A stretch of 64,000 nucleotides of DNA from Streptomyces sp. TLI_053 (GTDB lineage Bacteria; Actinomycetota; Actinomycetes; Streptomycetales; Streptomycetaceae): assembly GCF_900105395.1 (NCBI RefSeq), contig NZ_LT629775.1:5917501-5981500 (forward strand), in the 5' to 3' direction. Both the position numbers and the translations under genes were made by a program. Below, one piece after another: positions 21,222 to 31,339 of the stretch (the first letter of the stretch is position 1; each line of letters opens with the position of its first letter). The notes under the pieces were generated by a model that saw only the letters and a list, made by a program, of their open reading frames with translations, did no database searches and was not told where the DNA came from.

Positions 21222-22403
21222 ATGACGACATGGGTATCCGGGTCACGGCCGACGGCACCGCGGGCCGCCGGCGCTCCCCGGCGCGGTCTGGTGCTGGGCG
21301 GCGGGGGCATGCTCGGCGCGGCCTGGACGGTCGGCGCGCTCTGCGCGGTGGAGGAGGCCACCGGCCGCCGGGCCGGTGACGCGGAGGTGGTGCTCGGCAC
21401 CTCGGCCGGGGCGATCCTGGGCGCGCTGCTGGCCGCCGGGGTCGGCGCCGAGCAGCTCCGGGACCACCAGCGGGGACTGCCGATCACGTCCGGGCCGCTG
21501 GCCGGGGTCGACTTCGACTACGACACGGCGGTCGGTGGCGCGCTGCCGCCGCGGCCCCGGGCGGGCATCGGCTCGCCGGGGCTGCTGCGGGACGCCGTGC
21601 GGCACCCGCGCGAGTACCCGCTGCTCACCCTGGTCTCGGCGATGGCCCCGCACGGCCGGGGTTCGCTGGAACCGGTGGGCGCGCTGGTCGGCGGTCTGTT
21701 CGGCGGCACCGGGGCGGCCGGGGGCACGGGAACGACGGCGACGACAGGGGCGACGGCGTCGACGCGGACGGCGGGAACGACGGCGACGACAGGGGCGGAC
21801 GGGCCCGCGCCGCCCGGGTTCGCCGGGCGGGCCCCGGCGCTGCGGGTCGTCGCGGTGGACTACCGCAGCGGCCACCGGGTGGTCTTCGGCGACCCGGACG
21901 CCCCGCCCGCCGGCGTCGGCGAGGCGGTGATGGCCTCCTGCGCGATCCCGGGCTGGTTCGCCCCCGTCCGGGTGGGCGGCGCGGACTACGTGGACGGCGG
22001 CTGCTGGTCGGCCACCAACGCCGACCTGCTGCTCGACCGGGGCCTCGACGAGGTGTACGTCCTGGCGCCGATGGCGCTGTGGGGCGACCCGCCGGGCCGT
22101 GCGCAACCGGGGCACGCGGAGTCCGTCCCGGGCGCGTCCGTATTCGCGCGCGCCCGGCGCGGGCTGGACCTCCCGCGCGGGGTGCTCGCCCAGGTGGTCG
22201 GCCGCTACCGCAGGGCGGTGACCCGGCAGCTGCAACGCGAGGCCGGGCTGCTGCGGGCGGGCGGCGTCCGGGTTCACCTGCTCGCGCCCGCCCCCGCGGA
22301 CCTCGCCGTGATGGGGCCGAACATGATGGATCCGTCCCGTCGGGGCCCGGTCCTGGAGAGCGCGCTGACCACCTGCCGCCGGGCCCTGGAGGCCGCCCGC
22401 TGA
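21222..22403 (+). CDS. Patatin-like phospholipase
   Basis: A 393-residue acyl hydrolase of the patatin fold. The oxyanion loop LVLGGGGMLGAAW is near residues 23-35, nucleophile Ser61 is in GTSAG, and catalytic Asp258 is in the DGG motif. These residues form the Ser-Asp dyad that cleaves lipid esters. Between about residues 168 and 195 there is an inserted Thr/Ala/Gly-rich segment made by a DNA direct repeat. The enzyme is probably cytoplasmic or membrane-associated, as no signal peptide is seen. The start ATG at 21222 has only a weak ribosome site. A hairpin at 22444 follows the gene. Confidence 0.9.
   Translation: MTTWVSGSRPTAPRAAGAPRRGLVLGGGGMLGAAWTVGALCAVEEATGRRAGDAEVVLGTSAGAILGALLAAGVGAEQLRDHQRGLPITSGPLAGVDFDYDTAVGGALPPRPRAGIGSPGLLRDAVRHPREYPLLTLVSAMAPHGRGSLEPVGALVGGLFGGTGAAGGTGTTATTGATASTRTAGTTATTGADGPAPPGFAGRAPALRVVAVDYRSGHRVVFGDPDAPPAGVGEAVMASCAIPGWFAPVRVGGADYVDGGCWSATNADLLLDRGLDEVYVLAPMALWGDPPGRAQPGHAESVPGASVFARARRGLDLPRGVLAQVVGRYRRAVTRQLQREAGLLRAGGVRVHLLAPAPADLAVMGPNMMDPSRRGPVLESALTTCRRALEAAR
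21728..21797 (+). repeat. 25-bp direct repeat inside the patatin-like gene
   Basis: A 25-base unit starting GGGAACGACGGCGACGACAG occurs at 21728-21752 and again, identical, at 21773-21797. The 45-bp period keeps frame and encodes repeated GTTATTGA residues. This segment lies in a loop absent from the catalytic core. Confidence 0.85.
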
Positions 22404-22443
22404 CCCGGGACGGCCGGCGGGACGGGCCCCGGAACGGCGGGGC

Positions 22444-22475
22444 GGCGGGCCCGCGGGGGCGCGCGCGGGCCCGCC
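22444..22475 (+). terminator. Terminator after the patatin-like gene
   Basis: A 12-bp stem (GGCGGGCCCGCG / CGCGGGCCCGCC) with an 8-base loop lies 40 bases after the stop codon. Confidence 0.65.
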
Positions 22476-22577
22476 GGGACGGCCGACGGGTGCACGGGTG
22501 ATCGCGGAGCCGCGTCCGGAGCTTATTCTTGGGGACGCTGGAAGCTGTGCCGCTGGACGAACCGGAGAGTGCCACCG

Positions 22578-23087
22578 ATGCGCGTGTACGTGCCCACCAC
22601 CCTGACCGGCCTGGCGGCGGCGCACTCGGGCGGCGCGCTGGAGCAGTCCGCGGCGTACGCCGTGACGCCCGCGCTGCGCGAGTGGTACGTCAGCGACGAC
22701 CTGGAGGAGCTGGAGTACGCGGCGCTCAACCGGGCCGCCCAGTCCTCGCTCCGGCTGCTGGCCGCCGAGCCGGACGCCCCGCGCCGCCGGGTCGTGATCG
22801 CGCTCGACGTCGCCGACTCGGCCGTGACGCCGTTCCCCGGCGACGAGTACCAGGACCAGGCCTCGCTGGGCCGGGTGGTGCTGGCCGGGCCGCTGAAGCT
22901 GGCCAAGGCGGCCGCCGTGCACGCCGATGTCGCGGACCGCGACGTGGTGGCCGACGTGGCGGCGGCGGTCGGGGCGGTGGCGGCCGCGGACGCGGGCGAC
23001 CAGGACGCCCAGTTCACCGTGGACGGCGCCGAGGACCACGACCTGCTGTGGTTCGCCACCCAGGAGATCGCCGGCCTGCTGGCCTGA
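22578..23087 (+). CDS. DUF6912-type hypothetical protein
   Basis: A 169-residue soluble protein, acidic and Ala-rich, beginning MRVYVPTTLTGLAAAH and containing TPALREWYVSDDLEELEYAALNRAAQSSLRLLA. This corresponds to a small conserved actinobacterial family (annotated DUF6912 as far as I recall) with no known function. No catalytic motif, signal peptide or membrane helix is visible. ATG at 22578 is chosen over an upstream GTG at 22569 because GGAGAG then lies at a normal distance. A hairpin at 23102-23128 separates it from the HAD gene. Confidence 0.82.
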   Translation: MRVYVPTTLTGLAAAHSGGALEQSAAYAVTPALREWYVSDDLEELEYAALNRAAQSSLRLLAAEPDAPRRRVVIALDVADSAVTPFPGDEYQDQASLGRVVLAGPLKLAKAAAVHADVADRDVVADVAAAVGAVAAADAGDQDAQFTVDGAEDHDLLWFATQEIAGLLA

Positions 23088-23101
23088 GACCGCGCCGGGT
23101 C

Positions 23102-23128
23102 GTGTGCCCGGGCCCGCCCCGGGCACAC
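23102..23128 (+). terminator. Terminator hairpin
   Basis: A perfect 11-bp stem (GTGTGCCCGGG / CCCGGGCACAC) with a 5-base loop lies 14 bases after the preceding stop codon. Confidence 0.7.
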
Positions 23129-23206
23129 CGTGCCCCGGTGTCCGGCCCCCGGGCACCGTGAGCCCCGTCCTACCGGTCCGGCCGGGCGCGGCGCTACCGT
23201 TCAGAC

Positions 23207-23863
23207 GTGCGCACTCATATCGTCTGGGACTGGAACGGAACGCTCTTCCACGACATGGAAGCGGTGCTCGGAGCGAGCAACGCCGCTTTCGCGACCATCG
23301 GTGTCGGGCCGATGACGCTGCAGGAGTACCGCGAGCAGTACGAGATCCCGATCCCCCGGTTCTACCAGCGGCTGCTCGGCCGGCTGCCCTCCGAGGCCGA
23401 GTGGCTGCGTCTGGACGACGCGTTCCACGACCGCTACCGCCAGCTGAGCGTCGCCTGCGGCCTCACCGACGGCGCCCGCGAGCTGCTGGACGACTGGCGT
23501 GCGGCCGGGCGGAGCCAGTCGCTGCTGTCCATGTACGAGCACGACCGGCTGCTGCCGGTCGTCGAGGGCTTCGGTCTGACCGGCCAGTTCCTGCGGGTGG
23601 ACGGGCGCAGCGGCCCGGCCGGCGGGCAGAAGGCCGAGTACCTGGTCCGGCACCTGGCGGCGCTCGGCACGCAGGTGGACCCGGCCCGCACCGTACTGAT
23701 CGGGGACGCGGCGGACGACGCGCTGGCCGCGCTGGAGGCGGGCGCGCATGCCGTGCTCTACACCGGCGGCTCGCACACCAGGGAGAAGCTGGAGCCGGTC
23801 GGCGTGCCGGTGGTGGACAGCCTGGCGGAGGCGGTGGAGCTGGCGGGCCGGATCGCCGGCTGA
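23207..23863 (+). CDS. HAD family hydrolase
   Basis: A 218-residue HAD protein. Motif I is WDWNGTLFHD: the nucleophile is Asp8, but the usual second Asp (general acid/base) is Asn10. Motif IV is VLIGDAADDALAA, and a small helical cap domain lies between (about residues 20-90). It resembles phosphoglycolate phosphatase-like proteins, yet the Asn variant makes a simple phosphatase activity uncertain. The GTG start lies six bases after a -10 hexamer TACCGT (23195-23200), so the mRNA is probably leaderless. Confidence 0.88.
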   Translation: MRTHIVWDWNGTLFHDMEAVLGASNAAFATIGVGPMTLQEYREQYEIPIPRFYQRLLGRLPSEAEWLRLDDAFHDRYRQLSVACGLTDGARELLDDWRAAGRSQSLLSMYEHDRLLPVVEGFGLTGQFLRVDGRSGPAGGQKAEYLVRHLAALGTQVDPARTVLIGDAADDALAALEAGAHAVLYTGGSHTREKLEPVGVPVVDSLAEAVELAGRIAG

Positions 23864-23968
23864 GGCGCTCCCCGGCCCCGGACCGGCGTCTCCCGGCCCC
23901 GGACCGGCGGCGGCCCCGCGGCGGACAGGGCCCGGACCGGCACCGCACCGGCACCGGCCCGCCGTTCG

Positions 23969-23998
23969 ACGGTGGAGTGGCGCGCGCCACTCCACCGT
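23969..23998. terminator. Perfect 30-bp palindrome
   Basis: ACGGTGGAGTGGCGC is followed directly by its reverse complement. It lies about 105 bases after the HAD gene and before pruA. It is probably the HAD terminator; an operator for pruA is the alternative. Short GC-rich direct repeats (CCCGGCCCCGGACCGGCG) precede it at 23871-23909. Confidence 0.6.
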
Positions 23999-24103
23999 TG
24001 GCGTGTCCGGGCGGGCGCGGCGCCCCCGGGCTGGTCAGGCTGGACGGGTGCCGGGCCCGTCGTCGGAACGGGCCGGCCGCCCCACCAGGAGCGGAGCCCG
24101 CCC

Positions 24104-25735
<1,632 letters not shown>

Positions 25736-25780
25736 ATGCCGACGGTCCGCACACGTGCTCCGCACGAAGTTCCGGCTTTC

Positions 25781-25847
25781 GGCGCAAACCGGCAGGCTGA
25801 TTGGACAAGCTGTCCAGGACGGCCCGATCTTCCTGCAGGTTTGCGCC
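25781..25847. promoter_or_regulatory. Nested inverted repeat between pruA and glutamate dehydrogenase
   Basis: The arms GGCGCAAACCGGCAGG (25781-25796) and CCTGCAGGTTTGCGCC (25832-25847) pair at 15 of 16 positions. Inside the 35-base loop sits a second inverted repeat, TGGACA-AGC-TGTCCA (25802-25816). There is no T-run. It may end pruA transcription or act as an operator or leader structure just upstream of the gdh promoter. Confidence 0.7.
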
Positions 25848-25857
25848 TGCTTGTCCC

Positions 25858-25886
25858 CTGACACCTTCGATTGATCCCGTTAGGCT
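25858..25886 (+). promoter_or_regulatory. Predicted glutamate dehydrogenase promoter
   Basis: CTGACA (-35, 25858-25863) and TAGGCT (-10, 25881-25886) are separated by 17 bases. This predicts a 5' leader of about 175 bases before the gdh ATG. Confidence 0.5.
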
Positions 25887-26068
25887 GGCTGGCGTCGTCG
25901 GGTGGCTCCGCAGGCCGAACGTTGCGTCCTACCCGCTGCAGAGGTGTTCCATGCGCGCCATGGGGCCTTTTCAGCTGGATGGTGCGGCAGGATTGCGGAA
26001 GACCCCGGCGGTGGACACCGAGACCACCACCGAGTCACGCAACGGCGCGCGACAGGAGCCAAGAAGTC

Positions 26069-29000
26069 ATGCAGACCAAGCTGGACGCAGCCAAGGCCGA
26101 ACTGCTCAGGAAGGCAGCAGCAGCCGCTGAGAACAGCCAGGTGGGGGGAGCGGCGCCGGGGGAGGGACTGAGCAACGGCGCTCTGTCCGCGTACCTGCAC
26201 CACTACTACCTCCACACGGCGCCCGAGGACCTGGTCGACCGCGACCCGGTCGACGTCTACGGCGCGGCCGCCTCGCACTACCGCCTGGGCCTCAAGCGCC
26301 CCCAGGGCACCGCCGAGGTGCGGGTGCACACCCCCTCGGTCGAGGAGAACGGCTGGTCCTGCGGCCACACCGTGGTCGAGGTCGTCACCGACGACATGCC
26401 GTTCCTGGTCGACTCGGTGACCAACGAGCTGTCCCGCCAGGACCGCGCGATCCACATCGTCATCCACCCCCAGCTGGTCGTGCGCCGCGACATCACCGGC
26501 AAGCTGCTGGAGATCCTCGACGTCGACGCCTGCGCCCGCAGCCAGGCCGCCGGCACCGAGTGGCCGGCCGACGCGACCGTCGAGTCGTGGATGCACATCG
26601 AGGTCGACCGCGAGACCGACCGCGACGACCTGCGCGAGATCGAGACCGGCCTGCGCCGGGTGCTCGGCGACGTCCGCGAGGTCGTCGAGGACTGGACCAA
26701 GATGCGCGACTCCGCGCTGCGTCTGGCCGACGAGCTCGCCGAGCAGCCCCCGGCCGGCCTGCCCGAGCAGGAGGTCGGCGAGGCCTGGGAGCTCATGCGC
26801 TGGCTCGCCGACGACCACTTCACCTTCCTCGGCTACCGCGAGTACGACCTGGTCGAGCACGAGGGCGAGGAGGTCCTCAAGGCCGTCGCCGGGACCGGCC
26901 TCGGCATCCTGCGCTCCGACCCGATCGGCCACGACGACCAGCACCACGCCGTCAGCGAGGCCTTCGGCCGGCTGTCCGCGCCGGTCCGCGCCAAGGCCCA
27001 CGAGAAGAAGCTGCTCGTCCTCACCAAGGCCAACAGCCGGGCGACCGTGCACCGCCCGTCCTACCTCGACTACGTCGGCGTGAAGAAGTTCGACGCCAAC
27101 GGCGAGGTCATCGGCGAGCGCCGCTTCCTCGGCCTGTTCTCGGCCGCCGCCTACACCGAGTCGGTCAACCGCATCCCGGTCGTCCGCCGCAAGGTCCAGG
27201 ACGTCATCGTCGACTCCGGCTTCTCCACCGAGAGCCACGACGGCCGCGACCTGCTCCAGATCCTGGAGACCTTCCCCCGGGACGAGATCTTCCAGACCCC
27301 GGCCGACGAGCTGCTGCAGATCGCCACCAGCGTGCTCTACCTCCAGGAGCGCCGCCGGCTGCGGCTGTTCCTGCGCCAGGACGAGTACGGGCGCTACTTC
27401 TCCGCGCTGGTCTACCTGCCGCGCGACCGCTACACCACCCGCATCCGGCTGCGCCTCATGGACATCCTGATGCAGGAGCTCAACGGCGCCTCGATCGACT
27501 ACACGGTCTGGTCGACCGAGTCGGTGCTGACCCGGCTGCACTTCGTCGTCCGGGTCACCCCCGGCAGCGAACTCCCGCACCTCACGGACGCCGAGATCGA
27601 GCGGATCGAGGCCAAGCTGGCCGAGGCCGCCCGGTTCTGGATGGACGGGTTCAACGACCAGCTGCACGTCGAGCTGGGCGAGGAGAAGGCGGCCGAGCTC
27701 TCCCGCAAGTACGCCAACGCCTTCCCCGACGGCTACCGCGCCGACTTCACCGCGCGCACCGCGGTCGCGGACCTCAAGCAGATCGAGTCGCTGCACGGCG
27801 AGGGCGACTTCCGGCTGAACCTCTACCAGCCGGTCGGCGCCGGCGACGACGAGCGCCGCTTCAAGATCTACCGGGTGGGCGGCCCGATCTCGCTCACCGA
27901 GGTGCTGCCGGTCCTCCAGCGGCTGGGCGTCGAGGTGCTCGACGAGCACCCGTACGCGCTGACCCGCTCCGACCACACCACCGCCTGGGTGTACGACTTC
28001 GGCCTGCGGCTGCGCGAGGCCGTCGAGCTGACCGACGAGGCCCGCGACCGCTTCCAGGAGACCTTCGCGGCCACCTGGACCGGCCTGGCCGAGAACGACG
28101 GCTTCAACGAGCTGGTCCTGACCGCCGGGCTGACCTGGCGCCAGGCGATGATGCTGCGCGCGTACGCCAAGTACCTGCGCCAGGCGGGCTCCACGTTCTC
28201 CCAGGACTACATGGAGGACGCGCTCCGCAACAACACCCACACCACCCGGCTGCTGGTCAACCTCTTCGAGGCCCGGCTGAGCCCCAGCCACCAGCAGGGC
28301 GCGCTCGAGCTGACCGAGGGCATCCTGGAGGAGCTGGACGGCGCGCTGGACGAGGTCGTCTCGCTGGACGAGGACCGCATCCTGCGCTCCTTCCTGCACC
28401 TCATCAAGGCCACCCTGCGGACCAACTTCTTCCAGCACGACGGCACCGGCGCCTGGCACTCCTACGTGTCGATGAAGTTCGACCCGAAGGCGATCCCGGA
28501 CCTGCCGGCCCCGCGCCCGGCGTTCGAGATCTGGGTCTACTCGCCGCAGGTCGAGGGTGTGCACCTGCGCTTCGGCAAGGTCGCCCGCGGCGGTCTGCGC
28601 TGGTCCGACCGGCGCGAGGACTTCCGCACCGAGATCCTCGGCCTGGTCAAGGCGCAGATGGTCAAGAACACCGTCATCGTGCCGGTCGGCGCCAAGGGCG
28701 GCTTCGTCGCCAAGCAGCTGCCGGACCCGTCGGTGGACCGTGACGCCTGGCTGGCCGAGGGCATCTCGTCCTACAAGACCTTCATCTCTGCGCTGCTGGA
28801 CATCACCGACAACCTGGTCGGCGGCGAGGTCGTCCACCCGGCCGACGTGGTCCGCCACGACGAGGACGACACCTACCTGGTCGTCGCCGCGGACAAGGGC
28901 ACCGCGACCTTCTCCGACATCGCCAACGGTGTCGCCGAGTCCTACGGCTTCTGGCTGGGCGACGCGTTCGCCTCCGGCGGCTCGGCCGGCTACGACCACA

Positions 29001-31015
29001 AGGGCATGGGCATCACCGCCCGCGGTGCCTGGGAGTCCGTCAAGCGCAACTTCCGCGAGCTCGGCGTCGACACCCAGTCCGAGGACTTCACCGTCGTCGG
29101 CATCGGCGACATGTCCGGCGACGTCTTCGGCAACGGCATGCTGCTCAGCGAGCACATCCGCCTGGTCGCCGCCTTCGACCACCGCCACATCTTCCTGGAC
29201 CCGAACCCGGAGGCGGCCGCCTCGTACGCCGAGCGCCGCCGCCTGTTCGAGCTGCCCCGCAGCTCCTGGGACGACTACGACAGGTCGCTGATCTCGGCCG
29301 GCGGCGGGATCTTCCCGCGCAGCGCCAAGTCGATCCAGCTCACCGCGCAGGTCCGGGCCGCACTGGGCGTCTCCGACACCCGGCTCACCCCCGCCGAGCT
29401 GATGAAGGCCGTGCTGCAGGCGCCGGTCGACCTGTTCTGGAACGGCGGCATCGGCACCTACGTCAAGGCCTCCACCGAGACCAACGCCGAGGTCGGGGAC
29501 AAGGCCAACGACGCCATCCGCGTCAACGGCGAGCAGGTCCGCGCCCGCGTCGTCGGCGAGGGCGGCAACCTCGGCTGCACCCAGCTCGGCCGCATCGAGT
29601 ACGCGGCCTCCGGCGGCCCGGAGAACACCGGCGGCTGGATCAACACCGACGCCATCGACAACTCGGCCGGTGTGGACACCTCGGACCACGAGGTCAACAT
29701 CAAGATCCTGCTCAACCAGGTGGTCGCCGACGGCGACATGACGGTCAAGCAGCGCAACACCCTGCTCGCCGAGATGACCGACGAGGTCGGCCACCTCGTG
29801 CTGCGCAACAACTACGCGCAGAACGTGGTGCTGGCCAACGCGGTCGCCCAGGCGCACAGCATGGTCAACGTCCACTCCCGGATGATCAACCGCCTGGAGT
29901 CGGCCGGCCAGCTCGACCGGGGCCTGGAGTTCCTGCCCACCGAGCGGCAGATCCGCGAGCGCCAGCAGAACGGCCGGGGCCTGTCCCAGCCCGAGATGTC
30001 GGTGCTGCTCGCGTACACCAAGATCACCCTGGCCGACGAGCTGCTCGCCACCGACCTGCCCGACGACCCGTTCTTCCGCACCGCGCTGCACGAGTACTTC
30101 CCCAGCGCCCTGCGGGTCCGGTTCGCCGAGCAGATCGACCGGCACCCGCTGCGCCGCGAGATCATCACCACGCTGATCGTCAACGACACGATCAACCGCG
30201 GTGGCTGCACCTTCGCCTTCCGCCTGAAGGAGGAGACCGGCGCGACCTACGAAGAGGTCGCCCGCACCCACACCGCCGCCCGGGCCGTCTTCGGCCTCGA
30301 GGAGATCTGGTCCGAGATCGAGGGCCTGGACAACCGGGTCCCCGCCCGGGCCCAGACCAAGATGCGGCTGCACTCGCGCCGTCTGGTCGAGCGCGCCACC
30401 CGGTGGATGCTCAACAACCGGCGCCAGCCGCTGGACATCGCCGGCACCATCGAGTTCTTCCACGACCGGGTCAACCAGGTGTGGGGCTCGCTGCCCAAGC
30501 CGCTGCGCGGCGAGGACCTGGCCTGGTTCGAGCACGTCTACGGGGAGCTCGCCGGCGCCGGTGTGCCGGAGGAGCTCGCCACCCGGATCGCGGGCCTGTC
30601 CTCGACCTTCCCGACCCTGGACATCACCGAGGTCGCGGACCGGTCCGGCAAGGACGTCGCCCAGGTCGCGGAGCTCTACTACGACCTCGCCGACCGGCTG
30701 CAGATCACCCACCTGCTCGACCGCATCATCGAGCTGCCCCGCACCGACCGCTGGTCGTCCATGGCCCGCGCCGCCATCCGCGAGGACCTCTTCGCGGCCC
30801 ACGCGGCGCTGACCGCCGACATCCTGGCCTGCGGCCCCGAGGGCGCCAGCCCGGAGGAGCGGTACACCGCCTGGGCGGAGCTCAACGCGACCCTGCTGAA
30901 CCGCGCCAAGAGCACCCTCGACGACATAAGGGGTTCGGACAACTACGAGCTGTCCAGCCTCTCCGTCGCGATGCGTGTCATCCGGACCCTGCTCCGCACG
31001 GGTTCGATGCGCTGA
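26069..31015 (+). CDS. gdh: NAD-specific glutamate dehydrogenase, large (L_180) type
   Basis: This 1648-residue enzyme is of the roughly 180-kDa class of NAD-dependent glutamate dehydrogenases first characterised from Streptomyces. They deaminate glutamate to 2-oxoglutarate and ammonia, mainly in amino-acid catabolism. N-terminal regulatory regions (ACT-like) precede a catalytic core with ARGGLRWSDRREDFRTEILGLVKAQMVKN, KGGFVAKQLPDP and VVGIGDMSGDVFGNGMLLS. C-terminal helices follow. The length fits the family. The start is ATG at 26069 after AGGAG; frame-open sequence further upstream lacks family similarity. A strong terminator follows. pruA upstream supplies its substrate. Confidence 0.97.
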   Translation: MQTKLDAAKAELLRKAAAAAENSQVGGAAPGEGLSNGALSAYLHHYYLHTAPEDLVDRDPVDVYGAAASHYRLGLKRPQGTAEVRVHTPSVEENGWSCGHTVVEVVTDDMPFLVDSVTNELSRQDRAIHIVIHPQLVVRRDITGKLLEILDVDACARSQAAGTEWPADATVESWMHIEVDRETDRDDLREIETGLRRVLGDVREVVEDWTKMRDSALRLADELAEQPPAGLPEQEVGEAWELMRWLADDHFTFLGYREYDLVEHEGEEVLKAVAGTGLGILRSDPIGHDDQHHAVSEAFGRLSAPVRAKAHEKKLLVLTKANSRATVHRPSYLDYVGVKKFDANGEVIGERRFLGLFSAAAYTESVNRIPVVRRKVQDVIVDSGFSTESHDGRDLLQILETFPRDEIFQTPADELLQIATSVLYLQERRRLRLFLRQDEYGRYFSALVYLPRDRYTTRIRLRLMDILMQELNGASIDYTVWSTESVLTRLHFVVRVTPGSELPHLTDAEIERIEAKLAEAARFWMDGFNDQLHVELGEEKAAELSRKYANAFPDGYRADFTARTAVADLKQIESLHGEGDFRLNLYQPVGAGDDERRFKIYRVGGPISLTEVLPVLQRLGVEVLDEHPYALTRSDHTTAWVYDFGLRLREAVELTDEARDRFQETFAATWTGLAENDGFNELVLTAGLTWRQAMMLRAYAKYLRQAGSTFSQDYMEDALRNNTHTTRLLVNLFEARLSPSHQQGALELTEGILEELDGALDEVVSLDEDRILRSFLHLIKATLRTNFFQHDGTGAWHSYVSMKFDPKAIPDLPAPRPAFEIWVYSPQVEGVHLRFGKVARGGLRWSDRREDFRTEILGLVKAQMVKNTVIVPVGAKGGFVAKQLPDPSVDRDAWLAEGISSYKTFISALLDITDNLVGGEVVHPADVVRHDEDDTYLVVAADKGTATFSDIANGVAESYGFWLGDAFASGGSAGYDHKGMGITARGAWESVKRNFRELGVDTQSEDFTVVGIGDMSGDVFGNGMLLSEHIRLVAAFDHRHIFLDPNPEAAASYAERRRLFELPRSSWDDYDRSLISAGGGIFPRSAKSIQLTAQVRAALGVSDTRLTPAELMKAVLQAPVDLFWNGGIGTYVKASTETNAEVGDKANDAIRVNGEQVRARVVGEGGNLGCTQLGRIEYAASGGPENTGGWINTDAIDNSAGVDTSDHEVNIKILLNQVVADGDMTVKQRNTLLAEMTDEVGHLVLRNNYAQNVVLANAVAQAHSMVNVHSRMINRLESAGQLDRGLEFLPTERQIRERQQNGRGLSQPEMSVLLAYTKITLADELLATDLPDDPFFRTALHEYFPSALRVRFAEQIDRHPLRREIITTLIVNDTINRGGCTFAFRLKEETGATYEEVARTHTAARAVFGLEEIWSEIEGLDNRVPARAQTKMRLHSRRLVERATRWMLNNRRQPLDIAGTIEFFHDRVNQVWGSLPKPLRGEDLAWFEHVYGELAGAGVPEELATRIAGLSSTFPTLDITEVADRSGKDVAQVAELYYDLADRLQITHLLDRIIELPRTDRWSSMARAAIREDLFAAHAALTADILACGPEGASPEERYTAWAELNATLLNRAKSTLDDIRGSDNYELSSLSVAMRVIRTLLRTGSMR

Positions 31016-31035
31016 CGAGGCGGTAGCGGTTCGAC

Positions 31036-31070
31036 GGCGGGCCCGCGTCCCTGGTGGACGCGGGCCCGCC
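31036..31070 (+). terminator. Glutamate dehydrogenase terminator
   Basis: A perfect 15-bp stem (GGCGGGCCCGCGTCC / GGACGCGGGCCCGCC) with a CTGGT loop lies 21 bases after the stop codon. Confidence 0.88.
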
Positions 31071-31117
31071 GCTTCGTGTGCACCCGTGTTCGATACGGTG
31101 ACCCCCGAACGAGGGGA

Positions 31118-31276
31118 TTGATCGAGGCCCAGGGGCTCCGGCTCGGCAAGGACGGCAAGTACACGCTGTGGGCCGGGACCGGCCGGATCGAGCGGGGGCG
31201 GCGGTACGAGTTCACCGTCGACGCCGAGCGGGTGACCGGCCTCGCCCCGGCCGACCGCGACACCTGCTGCTCCTGA
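31118..31276 (+). CDS. Small hypothetical protein
   Basis: An ORF of about 52 codons with strong third-position G/C bias, ending EFTVDAERVTGLAPADRDTCCS. The centre GKDGKYTLWAGTGRIERGRRYEF is basic and looks like a small beta domain. The start is uncertain. A TTG at 31118 follows GAGGGGA too closely; the only upstream in-frame alternative, GTG at 31076, begins right after the gdh terminator. A -10-like GATACGGT lies at 31092-31099. I do not recognise a family. The tandem Cys pair near the end is notable. It lies between gdh and a sigma factor gene. Confidence 0.4.
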   Translation: MIEAQGLRLGKDGKYTLWAGTGRIERGRRYEFTVDAERVTGLAPADRDTCCS

Positions 31277-31339
31277 GCCGTTCCCGAGACCCGTCGGAAC
31301 CACGTCGGAACCGCTTCGACGCCGCGGACAGGTGGAGGT

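Noticed and set aside
25880..31303. An 1807-codon minus-strand frame opposite glutamate dehydrogenase
   Set aside because: It is an antisense shadow of a long GC-biased gene; the composition is artefactual (long runs of Asp/Val/Leu/Gly) and no domain is present.
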